Part shown: positions 51,619-61,769 of the stretch, piece after piece
How the letters are laid out: the number at the start of each line of letters is the position of its first letter
Position numbering within the stretch: the stretch's first letter is position 1
NCBI GenBank assembly: GCA_023392595.1
Contig: JAEVYU010000061.1
Location: 62,001 to 126,000 of the forward strand
DNA from: Bacillota bacterium
GTDB taxonomy: Bacteria > Bacillota > UBA4882 > UBA8346
Reading direction: 5' to 3'
Length of the DNA stretch: 64,000 nt
Position numbers and translations under genes: made by a program
Notes under the pieces: generated by a model
What the model saw: the letters and a program-made list of their open reading frames with translations, nothing else
Databases searched by the model: none
What the model was told of the DNA's origin: nothing

Positions 51619-52869
51619 TTATAAAAATCCAAGATTTCCGTTATCTAATTCAAGTTGCTGCTTTCTTTGATAATTTCTATTTCTACGAATTATATCAATC
51701 GAGCATATTAAATAGTAAAATACTATGGTTTCCGGCGAATGCCACTTTCCTAATCCAGCGTCCATATATGTCATAATAGTTAAGATTACCGTCAGTTCCA
51801 AAAACACTTTATTTTTTTCAAGTCCATCCATCATAACCAGCTTGCCCAGCCTAAACAAATAAATAAAATATCCCGTTGCTAAAACACTTAATCCTAAAAA
51901 ACCAACACCTAACAACGTTTCATATACACCGTTATGTACATGAGATAAATTAATCTGAGAAGATACCAAATAACCACCAGCTCCATATCCATATCCTAAC
52001 AATGGCTTTCTTGAAATATATTCCCTTGCGATATTCCACATATATGTTCTACCAGTCATATTTTGAAGATTATTTTCACTTTCTCCTCGTACTAAATACA
52101 GTATAATATTGTTAAAATTATATAAAACAACAGTGATAACAATACTGACAAACAAAATGTATTTGAACTTCTTTTGATTAGCAAACATATGTATGATGTA
52201 AGCAGCACCCAAACATGCGATAGTTGTACGCGATTGAACAAGAAAAATACAAAATAGGCATAGAAGTATAATAAAAATACGCTTTTTTAGCTCACTCTTA
52301 TTTATTGCCCATACCAATACAAACGCGCTATAATAACCTGTGGCATTTGCTCCTAACATACCACCTGCCATCTGAGTTCCAATATAACTCATTGTTTGCA
52401 TCTTTGAATAATCAGCTGGGTCAAAAATATAACCCAAAGCCATTACTGAAATCAATAATGAAAGCGAAATAGCAATATAATCCCATACTTTCTCGGGGCC
52501 ATATTTTTTTACTAAAATGTTTATTAAGAGCAAATCAAATAGTATTTCTACGGACTTCATCAATGTTTCAAATACATCTACAGAATATATAAGCGAAAAC
52601 ATGCAAACTATGCAATAAATAAATATAACTTTAGAAATCGAGGTTAACCCAATTTTTCTATGCTTTACAATATAAAAACTTGCCAATCCAATACCTAATA
52701 CCCGAAGGCCATACTGAATCATTGTCATATAATCCAGATTATTAATAACCAAAATGAACAAAGTGAAACACGCAAACTTTTCATCATTAATTATTAAAAT
52801 CTTTTTTGATTTAAATAACAAATATCCAAATGTCACCAACCCTACAATAATGTATGGAATTAGTACCAA
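51619..52869 (-). CDS. O-antigen ligase/polymerase (Wzy-like)
   Basis: A 416-residue integral membrane protein with about 12 helices. The Wzy_C-type loop is recognisable: IARYISRKPLLGYGYGAGGY-like region near residue 280, then HVHNGVYETLLGVGFLGLSV with the conserved His-x-His-Asn of the O-antigen ligase superfamily. Expected to polymerise lipid-linked repeat units. It starts at TTG after AAGAAGG. AT content is high like its neighbours. Confidence 0.85.
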   Translation of the reverse strand: MVLIPYIIVGLVTFGYLLFKSKKILIINDEKFACFTLFILVINNLDYMTMIQYGLRVLGIGLASFYIVKHRKIGLTSISKVIFIYCIVCMFSLIYSVDVFETLMKSVEILFDLLLINILVKKYGPEKVWDYIAISLSLLISVMALGYIFDPADYSKMQTMSYIGTQMAGGMLGANATGYYSAFVLVWAINKSELKKRIFIILLCLFCIFLVQSRTTIACLGAAYIIHMFANQKKFKYILFVSIVITVVLYNFNNIILYLVRGESENNLQNMTGRTYMWNIAREYISRKPLLGYGYGAGGYLVSSQINLSHVHNGVYETLLGVGFLGLSVLATGYFIYLFRLGKLVMMDGLEKNKVFLELTVILTIMTYMDAGLGKWHSPETIVFYYLICSIDIIRRNRNYQRKQQLELDNGNLGFL

Positions 52870-52887
52870 ATTATTTACCTTCTTATT

Positions 52888-53685
52888 TTAGATATCTTTC
52901 CTCTTAATGATTTTTTTTACACCATTAATCTTCTTATAAATCCAATTATAACGATAGTTATTTTTTTGCCACTCTCTAATAATTTTTATGTTCCCACTCC
53001 TTTTTTCTAATACTTTTTCAGTCATAAAATAATTGTTTCCAGTTACATAGCGTTCTACCAAAATCTCATCAATTCCATAGATTTTCGCAATATTTGCGAT
53101 TTTAGATAACGTAAAATAATCTATTAGCGAACTTACCTCATTTGAAAATCCGCCAATTTTACGTAAATATTCTGTATTATACATAAAACTACTATGAATG
53201 AAAGGCATTCCGACATATACTCGCCAAGTTGGTATTACCTGTTTACCTAATGAGCCAAAAGTTATATTGTAATTCGAAGTTGTTTGATTAACAACATCAA
53301 CCGTTCGAGATGCCGTCCCAATAATTCCCCAGTTTCTTTGATCTCTAACATTCTTTTCGAAAAATGACATCGTTTTTTCTATTCTGCGAGAATTAGAAAT
53401 ATCATCCGCATCGTTAATAAACAAAAATTTTGTTTTAACAGCCGCCAATCCTTCATTTAAAGAATAAGCACGGCCCATATTTATATGCCTATTAATAAGC
53501 AAAATTCTATTATCACTGCTTGCCAATTTTTCTAATATATCACCAGTATGATCTGTAGACCCATCATTAACAATGATAAATTCAATATTAGAATATGTTT
53601 GCTCTAATATACTCTTTGCACTTTTTGGGATGACATCTTCACAGTTATATACGGTCATTAAAACAGAAACTTTTTCTTTATTCAC
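52888..53685 (-). CDS. Glycosyltransferase family 2
   Basis: A 265-residue GT-A glycosyltransferase. The nucleotide-binding N-terminus VSVLMTVYNCEDVIPKSAKS and IIVNDGSTDHTGDIL, the GRAYSLNEGL segment and the metal site FLFINDADDISNSRR (DxD) are all present. It lacks transmembrane helices and should act on the cytoplasmic face, adding one sugar to the repeat unit. GTG start after GAGGAG. Sugar donor unknown. Confidence 0.93.
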   Translation of the reverse strand: MNKEKVSVLMTVYNCEDVIPKSAKSILEQTYSNIEFIIVNDGSTDHTGDILEKLASSDNRILLINRHINMGRAYSLNEGLAAVKTKFLFINDADDISNSRRIEKTMSFFEKNVRDQRNWGIIGTASRTVDVVNQTTSNYNITFGSLGKQVIPTWRVYVGMPFIHSSFMYNTEYLRKIGGFSNEVSSLIDYFTLSKIANIAKIYGIDEILVERYVTGNNYFMTEKVLEKRSGNIKIIREWQKNNYRYNWIYKKINGVKKIIKRKDI

Positions 53686-53730
53686 AACTATCTACTCCTC
53701 TTGCTGTATTTCATTTGGAAATCCCATTAT

Positions 53731-54402
53731 TTAATGAATCCATTTGATTCCATCTTTAACTACTTTAGCAGGGATACCAGCCAAAATAACATTACTATCG
53801 GAATAACATTTTGAGCAGTGTGAATTCGATGCAATCACAGTATCATCCGCTATAACTGTTCCTTTAAGCAATGTCGTCCTCGCTCCAACCCATACCCGAT
53901 TTCCAACATATATTTTTTTGTTTTCATTGATAATCTCTCCAGTTTTGCTATCGAGAATTTTATGACCATCACAATCCATGATTAGGCAATGCCAACCGAT
54001 TAATACATCGTCTCCAAATTCGATATCTTTCTCGCAGATAATTTGTGTGTTTCCACTTATTTGAAAATTGTTCCCCAATTTTAATGTTCCAGAAACCACC
54101 AATTTTATGCCATTTCCAAAATATGCACCCTCTCCTATAATTATTTCTCCTGAAAGATCAAAAATCATTCGTTCTCTGGAGTTATCAAATGCTTTGTTTT
54201 CATAAAAGCCCAAATGTACCATATTCGTTCTAATTGGACAAGAAAAACTAATTATGCCGCCCAAATATCGTAATTTAACACGATGAGAAACAATTACAGG
54301 GAACTTGCACGCATCGGCAAAAGAAAAATATTTAAAATTAAAATACAAAGTATTGGGAATAGCGCATATAGTCATAAATATTTTATGCAAATTTTCACCC
54401 AC
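53731..54402 (-). CDS. Left-handed beta-helix acyltransferase (WbbJ-like)
   Basis: A 223-residue hexapeptide-repeat O-acetyltransferase. Hexad repeats run from about residue 85 (IIIGEGAYFGNGIKLVVSG, TLKLGNNFQISGNTQI, IEFGDDVLIGWHCLIMD) and the catalytic His and WVGARTTLLKG region, then GIPAKVVKDG at the end. GTG at 54402, seven bases after GGAGG, is the start. Probably acetylates a sugar of the polysaccharide. Confidence 0.9.
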   Translation of the reverse strand: MGENLHKIFMTICAIPNTLYFNFKYFSFADACKFPVIVSHRVKLRYLGGIISFSCPIRTNMVHLGFYENKAFDNSRERMIFDLSGEIIIGEGAYFGNGIKLVVSGTLKLGNNFQISGNTQIICEKDIEFGDDVLIGWHCLIMDCDGHKILDSKTGEIINENKKIYVGNRVWVGARTTLLKGTVIADDTVIASNSHCSKCYSDSNVILAGIPAKVVKDGIKWIH

Positions 54403-54444
54403 CTGCAATCCTCCGCCATCTAGCTATTGTATATTGTGTAAAGA

Positions 54445-55653
54445 TTACTTACATAATTTCTCACATAGTTTTATGGCCAAATCAACTGTTACATCTGAAT
54501 TGTAATGCTGATGTTCTCCCCAACGTCCCAAACCGTAAACACCACGCTTAACACACCATGTAAGCAATGTTTTCATGATCTCTGGCTTGTTAATGGTGTT
54601 CAGAGGATATGCATAACGATTCATATATTTAAAGCTACCATTTGACTCTTCCATGGCAATACGCTCGCTATTAGTCTCTGTCCAGTATCCCCTACTGTTA
54701 GGACAAAAATTATGACGAACTAAGATACGATGAAAAGGAAGCTTCAGGTTGGGATAATATATCCAATGCGCTTCCGTATCTATATTCTCTGCAAAATACT
54801 TTGTCTGAATGGAACTAAATTTGAGCTGATTGATTCCTTCCTGGATTTCTTTTGGCATACCGATAATTTTATCAAACTCCATCCATGGAATTGTTGTGAT
54901 AATATTATCAGCCGTATAACTCATTCCATCATTTGTACTAATTGTACGAGAATCAAAATCAATATTTTTGACAGAAGTTTTATATATTATATTATTCCTT
55001 ATAGATTCAGCCATTCTAAGCCACAACTCACCATAACCGTATTTCTTAGGATAATAAAATTCTACGTGTCCGGGTTGCTGGCAATAAGCCTTCTTTTCTA
55101 AGCAGCTGCGAAGGGTTTCATCAAAGGATATGTTTGGTACCTTCTCTAACCAGTATGTACCCAGCTGATTCAGTTTTTTACCAAATATCTTCCGGTTATA
55201 AGGAATCATGTAATCCTCTGCAATCTTTGCACCAAGCTTCCAATAGATCCACTCCACAAAGTGATCCGGCATGGCAGTACCTTGATTGCAACCTGCCACA
55301 GCTATAGATTTCAAGTATTCGATTTGTTCATCAATTGCCATTTGCCAGATGTTGGCCTCTAGTGGATAATTGATTACACTTCCATTCACTACGATTCGAC
55401 TGTCCCGACCATATTTGTTCCATTCATATTCCGGCATAAACCGGAATAAAAATTCGTTTACATGCGGCCTTCTGACATCAAGAAAATGCCCACCACCAAC
55501 ATCAAAAGGAGAAGCATCTACATCAATTGAGCGGCAAAGGCCGCCTGCGATTTCCTCTTTCTCTAATACTAGAAAAGAAGTTTCACCGGATTCTTTTAGT
55601 TTATTTGCAAAAGTCAAACCCGCAGGACCAGCTCCCAATACTAGATAGTTCAT
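54445..55653 (-). CDS. FAD-dependent UDP-galactopyranose-mutase-like protein
   Basis: A 402-residue flavoprotein. The dinucleotide fold is at the N-terminus (YLVLGAGPAGLTFANKLKES, then LEKEEIAGGLCRSIDVD); the FDVGGGHFLDV segment and the C-terminal HQHYNSD segment are as in protoporphyrinogen-oxidase/UGM-like proteins of polysaccharide loci. True UDP-galactopyranose mutases are shorter on motifs, and I cannot confirm the catalytic arginines, so the substrate is unknown. AAGGAG lies before the ATG. Flanked by acyltransferase and glycosyltransferase genes. Confidence 0.82.
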   Translation of the reverse strand: MNYLVLGAGPAGLTFANKLKESGETSFLVLEKEEIAGGLCRSIDVDASPFDVGGGHFLDVRRPHVNEFLFRFMPEYEWNKYGRDSRIVVNGSVINYPLEANIWQMAIDEQIEYLKSIAVAGCNQGTAMPDHFVEWIYWKLGAKIAEDYMIPYNRKIFGKKLNQLGTYWLEKVPNISFDETLRSCLEKKAYCQQPGHVEFYYPKKYGYGELWLRMAESIRNNIIYKTSVKNIDFDSRTISTNDGMSYTADNIITTIPWMEFDKIIGMPKEIQEGINQLKFSSIQTKYFAENIDTEAHWIYYPNLKLPFHRILVRHNFCPNSRGYWTETNSERIAMEESNGSFKYMNRYAYPLNTINKPEIMKTLLTWCVKRGVYGLGRWGEHQHYNSDVTVDLAIKLCEKLCK

Positions 55654-55673
55654 TTGAATCTCCTTAATAAGTT

Positions 55674-56780
55674 TTATTGGGCTGCCCTTTTCGATTTATC
55701 AATCATCATTTTATAAATACTTTCCATCCGTTTACAATTATCTCTGATATCAAAATGTGCTTTTTTAATTTGTTGTTCGACCAAAACTTGATGAGTTTTT
55801 CTCTTGGAGATATCGATTTCTAAAATCTTCTGTACCCATACATCCGTATTTGCATTTAAATCTATAAATTGAACCCAATCAGTAATTGCCGTCATCGGTG
55901 AAATCGTATTACTTAACAAGCAGGGAAGGCTTGTTGCCTGTGCCTCAATGATTCCCATTGGAAGGCCCTCATACAAAGACGGAAATACCATAACATCCAT
56001 CGTCTGAAACCATCTTTCCACTTCGTTGGATAAACCTACAAAAAGAACATCTAAACTTTTTTTCTTTGCGATTTCTTCGATTTCTTTTTTTAACACACCA
56101 TCCCCGATAAGCAGTAATTTCCCATTCTTACGTTTTTGACAGAAGGCCTCAAATATTTCAATGAGTTTTCTATGATTCTTCTGCTCACGAAATCGCCCTA
56201 CATGTCCAATAACTAATTTGTTTTCAAGCCCATATTTCTCCCGGAATTCTTTCCGAACGGATTCGTTATAACAAAACCTCTGTATATCGATTCCATTCGA
56301 AATAATTTTGAACATCCTTCCATTAAAAAGCCATTTTCCTGCTTCTAATCCACATGCAAATGCATCTGTACAAAGACATAAAAAAAAGGGCCTTAGTATT
56401 TTGTCGATTTTTACGTGGTCACATGTAGTATTATGGCTATGAGCAATCCTAATTTGAATCCCAGATAATTTTGCAGCAAACATTTCAACAAATAAAGTAG
56501 CACTACACCCATGTACATGGACTATTTGATAACCGTTCTTTCTAATAATTTCTTTTAATGTTGTAACATACTTAATAGGCTTTTTATTTCTGAAAGGAAG
56601 TATATAATTATGATCACCATGAATACTCATTTCTTTATCTAACTTCTCACTAACAGGATTAATCGTTAAGATATCCATTTTGACTTCGTTATGATTTTTA
56701 TATAGATAATAATTAGTTACAACACTCGAAATGCCATCCATACCAAAAACAGTAGCTTGAATTACTAATACCTTTAACAT
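55674..56780 (-). CDS. Glycosyltransferase family 4
   Basis: A 368-residue GT-B glycosyltransferase. The N-terminus MLKVLVIQATVFGMDGISSV with a glycine-rich acceptor loop, AHSHNTTC segment, LVIGHVGRFREQKNHRKLIE and the EGLPMGIIEAQATSLPCLLS nucleotide-sugar motif are typical of CapM/EpsF-type enzymes. ATG at 56780, nine bases after AAAGGA, is chosen; a longer frame to 56816 is rejected. Located between the mutase-like and WecG/TagA genes. Confidence 0.93.
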   Translation of the reverse strand: MLKVLVIQATVFGMDGISSVVTNYYLYKNHNEVKMDILTINPVSEKLDKEMSIHGDHNYILPFRNKKPIKYVTTLKEIIRKNGYQIVHVHGCSATLFVEMFAAKLSGIQIRIAHSHNTTCDHVKIDKILRPFFLCLCTDAFACGLEAGKWLFNGRMFKIISNGIDIQRFCYNESVRKEFREKYGLENKLVIGHVGRFREQKNHRKLIEIFEAFCQKRKNGKLLLIGDGVLKKEIEEIAKKKSLDVLFVGLSNEVERWFQTMDVMVFPSLYEGLPMGIIEAQATSLPCLLSNTISPMTAITDWVQFIDLNANTDVWVQKILEIDISKRKTHQVLVEQQIKKAHFDIRDNCKRMESIYKMMIDKSKRAAQ

Positions 56781-56845
56781 TTCGTTACTATTCCTTTCTG
56801 AAAAAACCACTACCACAAATTAAATTTCCCATTTTAGTCTACCTT

Positions 56846-57655
56846 TTAAAATTTTCCAATCATCTTTTCTTTCTTTTTAAACTCTCTATAATAACCAAGA
56901 ATTCGTATATCATCTACAAAATATCTCTTAAATAAACGTTTGGGATTCTGCAAAAATCGATGAAACCATTCCAATCCTATATTACTCATCCATTTAGGTG
57001 CCCTTTTCACACTGCCACCAATAAAATCAATAGCAGCACCCATAGAAAAGGACACTGGAATTTGATATTTATTCATATTCTCATAAATAAAAATATCCTG
57101 TTTAGGAGAACCCATGCCAACAAACAATTCATCCGCTCCAGATTCCAATAACATTTTATTAATCTTGTCAAGCTCAGTTTGGACTTTCTCAAAACCAAAC
57201 GGTGGAGAGTAAGTACCAACAACCTGCAATCCTTGATAAATCTTCTTTAGATTTTCTGCCGCTTTGTTTGCTATTCCGGGGGCAGCTCCTAAAATAAAAA
57301 TTTTATAACCTTTTTTAGTTGCATGTTCACAAAGTAACAACATCAAATCAGGGCCGGATATCTTCTCCACAATTGGACGTTTTAAGCGTTTTGCCATCCA
57401 AAGAATAGGTGTACCGTCTGTAAATACTAATTCTGCATCGCAGAATATTTTCTTGGAATATTCATCCTCCAAGACTCTTATCGTTTGATCCACATTAACA
57501 CCAAGAATTTGGCGGGGAGTTTTAATCGCTATACAAGCATCAACGTGATGGATGATCTCTTCTGCTGTTAAGTTATTTATTCTAATTCCCAAAAAATCAA
57601 CTACTCTTTTATTATCCATTGTTTGGTAATTTTTCATAGTGGAAGCTTCATCCAT
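56846..57655 (-). CDS. WecG/TagA/CpsF-family glycosyltransferase
   Basis: A 269-residue GT26 enzyme. Motifs include GVNVDQTIRVLEDEYSKKIF, VFTDGTPILWMAKRLKRPI, ILGAAPGIANKAAENLKKIY and VGMGSPKQDIFIYENMN. The family adds ManNAcA, ManNAc or another sugar to the polyprenyl-linked acceptor as the second or third step of the repeat unit. The C-terminal basic LEWFHRFLQNPKRLFKRYFV tail is for membrane association. GGAGAG precedes the ATG. It is 48 bases downstream of fcl. Confidence 0.93.
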   Translation of the reverse strand: MDEASTMKNYQTMDNKRVVDFLGIRINNLTAEEIIHHVDACIAIKTPRQILGVNVDQTIRVLEDEYSKKIFCDAELVFTDGTPILWMAKRLKRPIVEKISGPDLMLLLCEHATKKGYKIFILGAAPGIANKAAENLKKIYQGLQVVGTYSPPFGFEKVQTELDKINKMLLESGADELFVGMGSPKQDIFIYENMNKYQIPVSFSMGAAIDFIGGSVKRAPKWMSNIGLEWFHRFLQNPKRLFKRYFVDDIRILGYYREFKKKEKMIGKF

Positions 57656-57703
57656 TTCATTCTCTCCACTTTTATAATAAAATTCTTCAAATTGAGAACT
57701 GAC

Positions 57704-58660
57704 TTACCTATGACTCTCATTGCCAAATTTTTGCCGATAATTCTCCCTAAACCACTCATAAGCCATCTTTACACCATCTCTCAACTCAACCCGATGCTTC
57801 CACCTCAACCCATGCAACTTACTTACATCCAACGATTTTCTGGGTGTCCCATTTGGTTTCTCGCTATTAAAAATCAATTTACCCTCATAGCCAACCACTT
57901 CTTTGACCAATACCGCCAATTCGCCAATAGAAATTTCTTCTCCGGTACCGATATTGACATGTTCCTCACCGTCATACGTTTCCATCAGAAACACACAGGC
58001 ATCAGCCATATCATCCACATATAAAAACTCCCTTAACGGTTTACCAGTCCCCCAAACTTCCACCTGGGGTAATTTATAAATCTTGGCCTCATGAAACTTA
58101 CGAAGCAACGCTGGCATCACATGTGAAGTTTTTAAATCAAAATTATCATTCGGTCCGTAAAGATTTGTAGGCATACCGCTAATAAAATTATCCCCATATT
58201 GCCGTTTAAAAAATTGGCACATCTTTAAACCTGCAATTTTCGCAAGCGCATATGCTTCATTGGTCGGTTCCAAATATCCCGAAAGCAAATACTCTTCCTT
58301 TATAGGTTGCGGGCAAAGTTTGGGGTATATGCAAGAGCTGCCTAAGAATAAAAGTTTCTTAACTTTAAAGTCGTGGGCCGCCTTAATTACATTATTTTGT
58401 ATTGCAAGATTGATGTATATAAAATCTGCCGGATATGTAGAATTTGCATGAATTCCACCTACATGGGCGGCCGCCAAAAATACATACTCAGGCTTTTCTT
58501 CCTCAAAGAATTCCCGCACAGCCTGCTGATTCGTTAAGTCGAATTCAGCATGGGGCTTTCCTAATATATTGAGATATCCTTTGCTTTTTAAATTTCTAAC
58601 AATCGCTGAACCAACCAGCCCTCTATGCCCTGCTACATAAATCTTACTGTTTTTATCCAC
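57704..58660 (-). CDS. fcl: GDP-L-fucose synthase
   Basis: Converts GDP-4-keto-6-deoxymannose to GDP-L-fucose with NADPH. The 318-residue SDR epimerase/reductase has YVAGHRGLVGSAIVRNLKSK, the SSCIYP and YALAKIAGLKMC (YxxxK) catalytic elements, and the C-terminal fold with GTGEEISIGELA. Length matches the family. Starts at GTG. It lies immediately after gmd (20 bases), forming the GDP-fucose module; a fucosyltransferase is presumably among the neighbouring glycosyltransferases. Confidence 0.96.
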   Translation of the reverse strand: MDKNSKIYVAGHRGLVGSAIVRNLKSKGYLNILGKPHAEFDLTNQQAVREFFEEEKPEYVFLAAAHVGGIHANSTYPADFIYINLAIQNNVIKAAHDFKVKKLLFLGSSCIYPKLCPQPIKEEYLLSGYLEPTNEAYALAKIAGLKMCQFFKRQYGDNFISGMPTNLYGPNDNFDLKTSHVMPALLRKFHEAKIYKLPQVEVWGTGKPLREFLYVDDMADACVFLMETYDGEEHVNIGTGEEISIGELAVLVKEVVGYEGKLIFNSEKPNGTPRKSLDVSKLHGLRWKHRVELRDGVKMAYEWFRENYRQKFGNESHR

Positions 58661-58680
58661 CTTAATCCCATCCTGTAACT

Positions 58681-59775
58681 TTATGCTGTAGCTGCTACCG
58701 CTACCCCATGTAAAATTTCTTCAACCGGTGTATAATTAGCTATTCCTGCTATGTCTTTCATATCTGCAGCAACCATCATCTTAACCAAACTATGGAAGTC
58801 TACTTTTCTTTTCCATCCCAGTTCAGTTTCAGCTTTTGTGCTATCACCCCATAAGAGTTCAACCTCGGCTGGTCTGAAATAATAAGGATCTACATCGATA
58901 AGTAATCTGTTAGTCGCCTTGTCATATCCTTTTTCATCAATGCCCATTCCCTTCCAATAAATCTCAATACCAACTTCTCTAAATGACAACTCTACAAACT
59001 CTCTTACTGTGTGAGTTTCATTGGTTGCTATCACAAAATCTTGAGGTTTATTCTGTTGTAATATAAGCCACATTGCCTCTACATAATCCCCGGCAAATCC
59101 CCAATCTCTCTTGGCATCCAGATTGCCTAAGGATAATTTTTCTTGTTTCCCAGACATGATATTTGCAACAGCCCTGGTGATTTTTCTGGTTACAAAAGTT
59201 TCTCCTCTTCTCGGAGATTCATGGTTAAATAGGATTCCGTTACATGCAAACAAATCATATGCTTCCCGATAATTCACGGTTATCCAATAGGAGTATAATT
59301 TTGCCGCCCCATAAGGACTTTTTGGGTAAAAAGGAGTTCTTTCATTTTGAGGAGCTGTTTCCGGCAATCCGCCAAAAAGTTCGGAGGTGGATGCTTGATA
59401 AAATTTACATTTTATGCCGCTTTCCCGTATTGCATCAAGAATTCGTAAAGTACCAATGGCATCAGTTTCTGCAGTATATTCAGGAACTTCAAAAGAAACC
59501 TTAACATGGCTTTGAGCACCTAAATTGTATATTTCTTCGGGTTCAATTTTTTCGATCAATCGGTTTAAATTGCTTGAATCTGTTAAATCCCCGTAATGTA
59601 GGAATAACCTCTTATTTCCAATCGTTGAATCTTCATAAAGGCGATCCACCCTTTTAGTATTGAAAGTACTCGCACGCCTGATAATTCCATGAACTTCATA
59701 TCCTTTTTCTAATAAAAACTCTGTTAAATAGGACCCGTCCTGTCCAGTAATTCCTGTTAATAAAGCTTTTTTCAC
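58681..59775 (-). CDS. gmd: GDP-mannose 4,6-dehydratase
   Basis: First step of GDP-fucose synthesis. The 364-residue SDR enzyme has ALLTGITGQDGSYLTEFLLE, RRASTFNTKRVDRLYED, STSELFGG and the YxxxK site in PYGAAKLYSYW, with the FNHESPRRGETFVTRKI motif. Length is normal. GTG start after GGGAGG. Its codon use looks like the host's more conserved genes. 20 bases before fcl. Confidence 0.97.
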   Translation of the reverse strand: MKKALLTGITGQDGSYLTEFLLEKGYEVHGIIRRASTFNTKRVDRLYEDSTIGNKRLFLHYGDLTDSSNLNRLIEKIEPEEIYNLGAQSHVKVSFEVPEYTAETDAIGTLRILDAIRESGIKCKFYQASTSELFGGLPETAPQNERTPFYPKSPYGAAKLYSYWITVNYREAYDLFACNGILFNHESPRRGETFVTRKITRAVANIMSGKQEKLSLGNLDAKRDWGFAGDYVEAMWLILQQNKPQDFVIATNETHTVREFVELSFREVGIEIYWKGMGIDEKGYDKATNRLLIDVDPYYFRPAEVELLWGDSTKAETELGWKRKVDFHSLVKMMVAADMKDIAGIANYTPVEEILHGVAVAATA

Positions 59776-59848
59776 TCGATATCCTCCCGATTATTCCCTT
59801 CAATACCTAAATATAAAACTTTCGTTTCTTCGTTGTGGTATCAAAAAT

Positions 59849-61438
59849 CTAATACGCCCCTTTTCTCCCCATCACAACTCCAATGGTCCTAACAAGAAGT
59901 GTAATATCCAGCCAAACCGACCAATTTCTTACATACCAGGATTCTAAAGAAAGCCGTCCCTCAAAGGTTATCTCATTTCTTCCCCTGACTTGCCATAAAC
60001 CTGTAATCCCAGGTACAGTCTCAAAAATAACTTTTTTGTAATATTTCATCTGTTCTTGTTCACTGGGTAAATACGGCCGGGGACCGACTAAACTCATTTC
60101 ACCTTTAAGAACATTGATTATTTGGGGTATTTCATCCAGACTCAATTTACGCAACCATTTACCGACTGGCGTCACCCGGGGATCGTATTCCCGAAGTTTG
60201 GCATATTGCCGCCATTCCTCGGCCGCTTCCGGATTTTTCGCCAAGTGGGCCTGCAATATCTCTGCTTCATTCAGATACATAGTCCGGAATTTATAACATT
60301 TAAACTTCCTTCCGTTCTTCCCCAAACGCCTGCCGGCATGAATGATCGGACCGGGGGAATCTGTTATTATGAGTATTACAATCAGCAACATTATCGGTAG
60401 TGCAAACAAAAAAAGCAACGAACCGCAAATCAAATCGAAAGTTCTCTTAAAAAACCGGTTGCGAAAGATTAACAAATTATTACGCACCCGGAGCATCACA
60501 GTTTTTTGGTCGAAAAAGAAATCGGTTTCCAGATTGCTTAAAGGTAAACCTTGCAAATCAGGCATAATGGCTACATGTTTCACTAAGGGTTGTACCCGGT
60601 AAATCAATCGTAACAATTCTGCCCGTTTCAGCTCGGGCAAAGCGATAATTACTTCCGATACACCGCTTGTTATAATAGCCTGTTCCAAGCTTTTCAATAT
60701 ATTTAAACCTAATTGTTCCTTACGGGAGGACCGATTAGAAGTATATTCGATAACATCTACAATTCGATAACCCAAACTGGGTTCTGCGGCAAAACTTTGT
60801 TCTAAAATTTGTATAGTTTCCGGGTTCCCAATAGCCACTACGGGTTGACACCATAACCCGGCAGCAATGATAATCCGTTTGATTACATAACGAGCACCGA
60901 TTAAATAACAGCTGGAAAATAACCAAATAAATCCGAGATACAGCCGGGATAAAAACTGGGAAGTGCCCCCTAAAAATAAGCTACAAACCGTTAATAACGT
61001 TGCAAATGTGCAAACTTTGATCAATTTAGCGGAACTTTCCCAAAAAGGCAACCTGCGATGATACAGCCGCTCATAACAAATCAAGCCAATATACAAAAAA
61101 GGAATAAATAAATAGAAGTATTGATATCTTACACCAAAGAAGAATTTCCACGAAAGAGGTTGTGATACCAGAAGCAACCTTGTACAAAAAGCGCTTTGAA
61201 GTGCCAGTAAAACCGTTATGTAATCGATAACCAATAAAACCAACACTGCGAGATGTTTCCTAAGGGATTCCATTGATTTAACCCAAGATACCGTTCGGAC
61301 TTGGGAGGTTGAATCGGAAAATTCATATATAAACTTATCCATGTCCGATTCAAGAATCCCATGTTCCTTCTTAACTGTTTGCAAATTTTCCACCGGCAAT
61401 ACAAGTCCCTCCCCGGAAATATCGCAACGTTGAATCAT
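59849..61438 (-). CDS. Initiating phosphosugar transferase (WbaP/EpsL-like)
   Basis: A 529-residue polyprenyl-phosphate sugar-1-phosphate transferase that starts the repeat unit. Four N-terminal helices (about 65-185), a Rossmann-like CoA-binding-type middle domain (LWCQPVVAIGNPETIQILEQ), then helix FFKRTFDLICGSLLFLFALP and the conserved catalytic domain with KCYKFRTM, KLSLDEIPQIINVLKGEMSL, VGPRP and ending with PGITGLWQVRGRN. The catalytic Asp-Glu of the monoPGT family are present. The ATG has only a weak ribosome site; a later start at MDKFIYEF is possible. A 331-base gap precedes it. Confidence 0.94.
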   Translation of the reverse strand: MIQRCDISGEGLVLPVENLQTVKKEHGILESDMDKFIYEFSDSTSQVRTVSWVKSMESLRKHLAVLVLLVIDYITVLLALQSAFCTRLLLVSQPLSWKFFFGVRYQYFYLFIPFLYIGLICYERLYHRRLPFWESSAKLIKVCTFATLLTVCSLFLGGTSQFLSRLYLGFIWLFSSCYLIGARYVIKRIIIAAGLWCQPVVAIGNPETIQILEQSFAAEPSLGYRIVDVIEYTSNRSSRKEQLGLNILKSLEQAIITSGVSEVIIALPELKRAELLRLIYRVQPLVKHVAIMPDLQGLPLSNLETDFFFDQKTVMLRVRNNLLIFRNRFFKRTFDLICGSLLFLFALPIMLLIVILIITDSPGPIIHAGRRLGKNGRKFKCYKFRTMYLNEAEILQAHLAKNPEAAEEWRQYAKLREYDPRVTPVGKWLRKLSLDEIPQIINVLKGEMSLVGPRPYLPSEQEQMKYYKKVIFETVPGITGLWQVRGRNEITFEGRLSLESWYVRNWSVWLDITLLVRTIGVVMGRKGAY

Positions 61439-61769
61439 TTGTATGAAATTTTCTTGGATTTATGATTAAAGTTATTTATTTTTTTCGGAGGCCAAAATAC
61501 GTTTCATACATCAATTCATTGCAATTAACCAAATTTATTATTAGAAAAGCACATTATATGCCTTTATCAAAAATATGGCATAATAATTAAAAATTCCATT
61601 TAGTATATGCAACAAATTATGTTATATTACATTATTGGCCTTCTTTTATTAATTTATACCCCCTTGTAATGTTTTTTAATTTCGTACCTTACCCTAGATT
61701 CGATTACCCTCCTTTATTCATTAGTCAAAATCTCTCTCTGTAACAAATTAGTTCGCACACACGCCCTTT
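61439..61769. other. AT-rich gap before the sugar-transferase gene
   Basis: Very AT-rich and without a gene. On the minus strand a TATAAT lies at about 61557-61552 with no good -35, so a promoter for the sugar-transferase part of the operon is possible. A short TATGCC/GGCATA inverted repeat is at about 61557-61582. Nothing more is seen. Confidence 0.4.
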
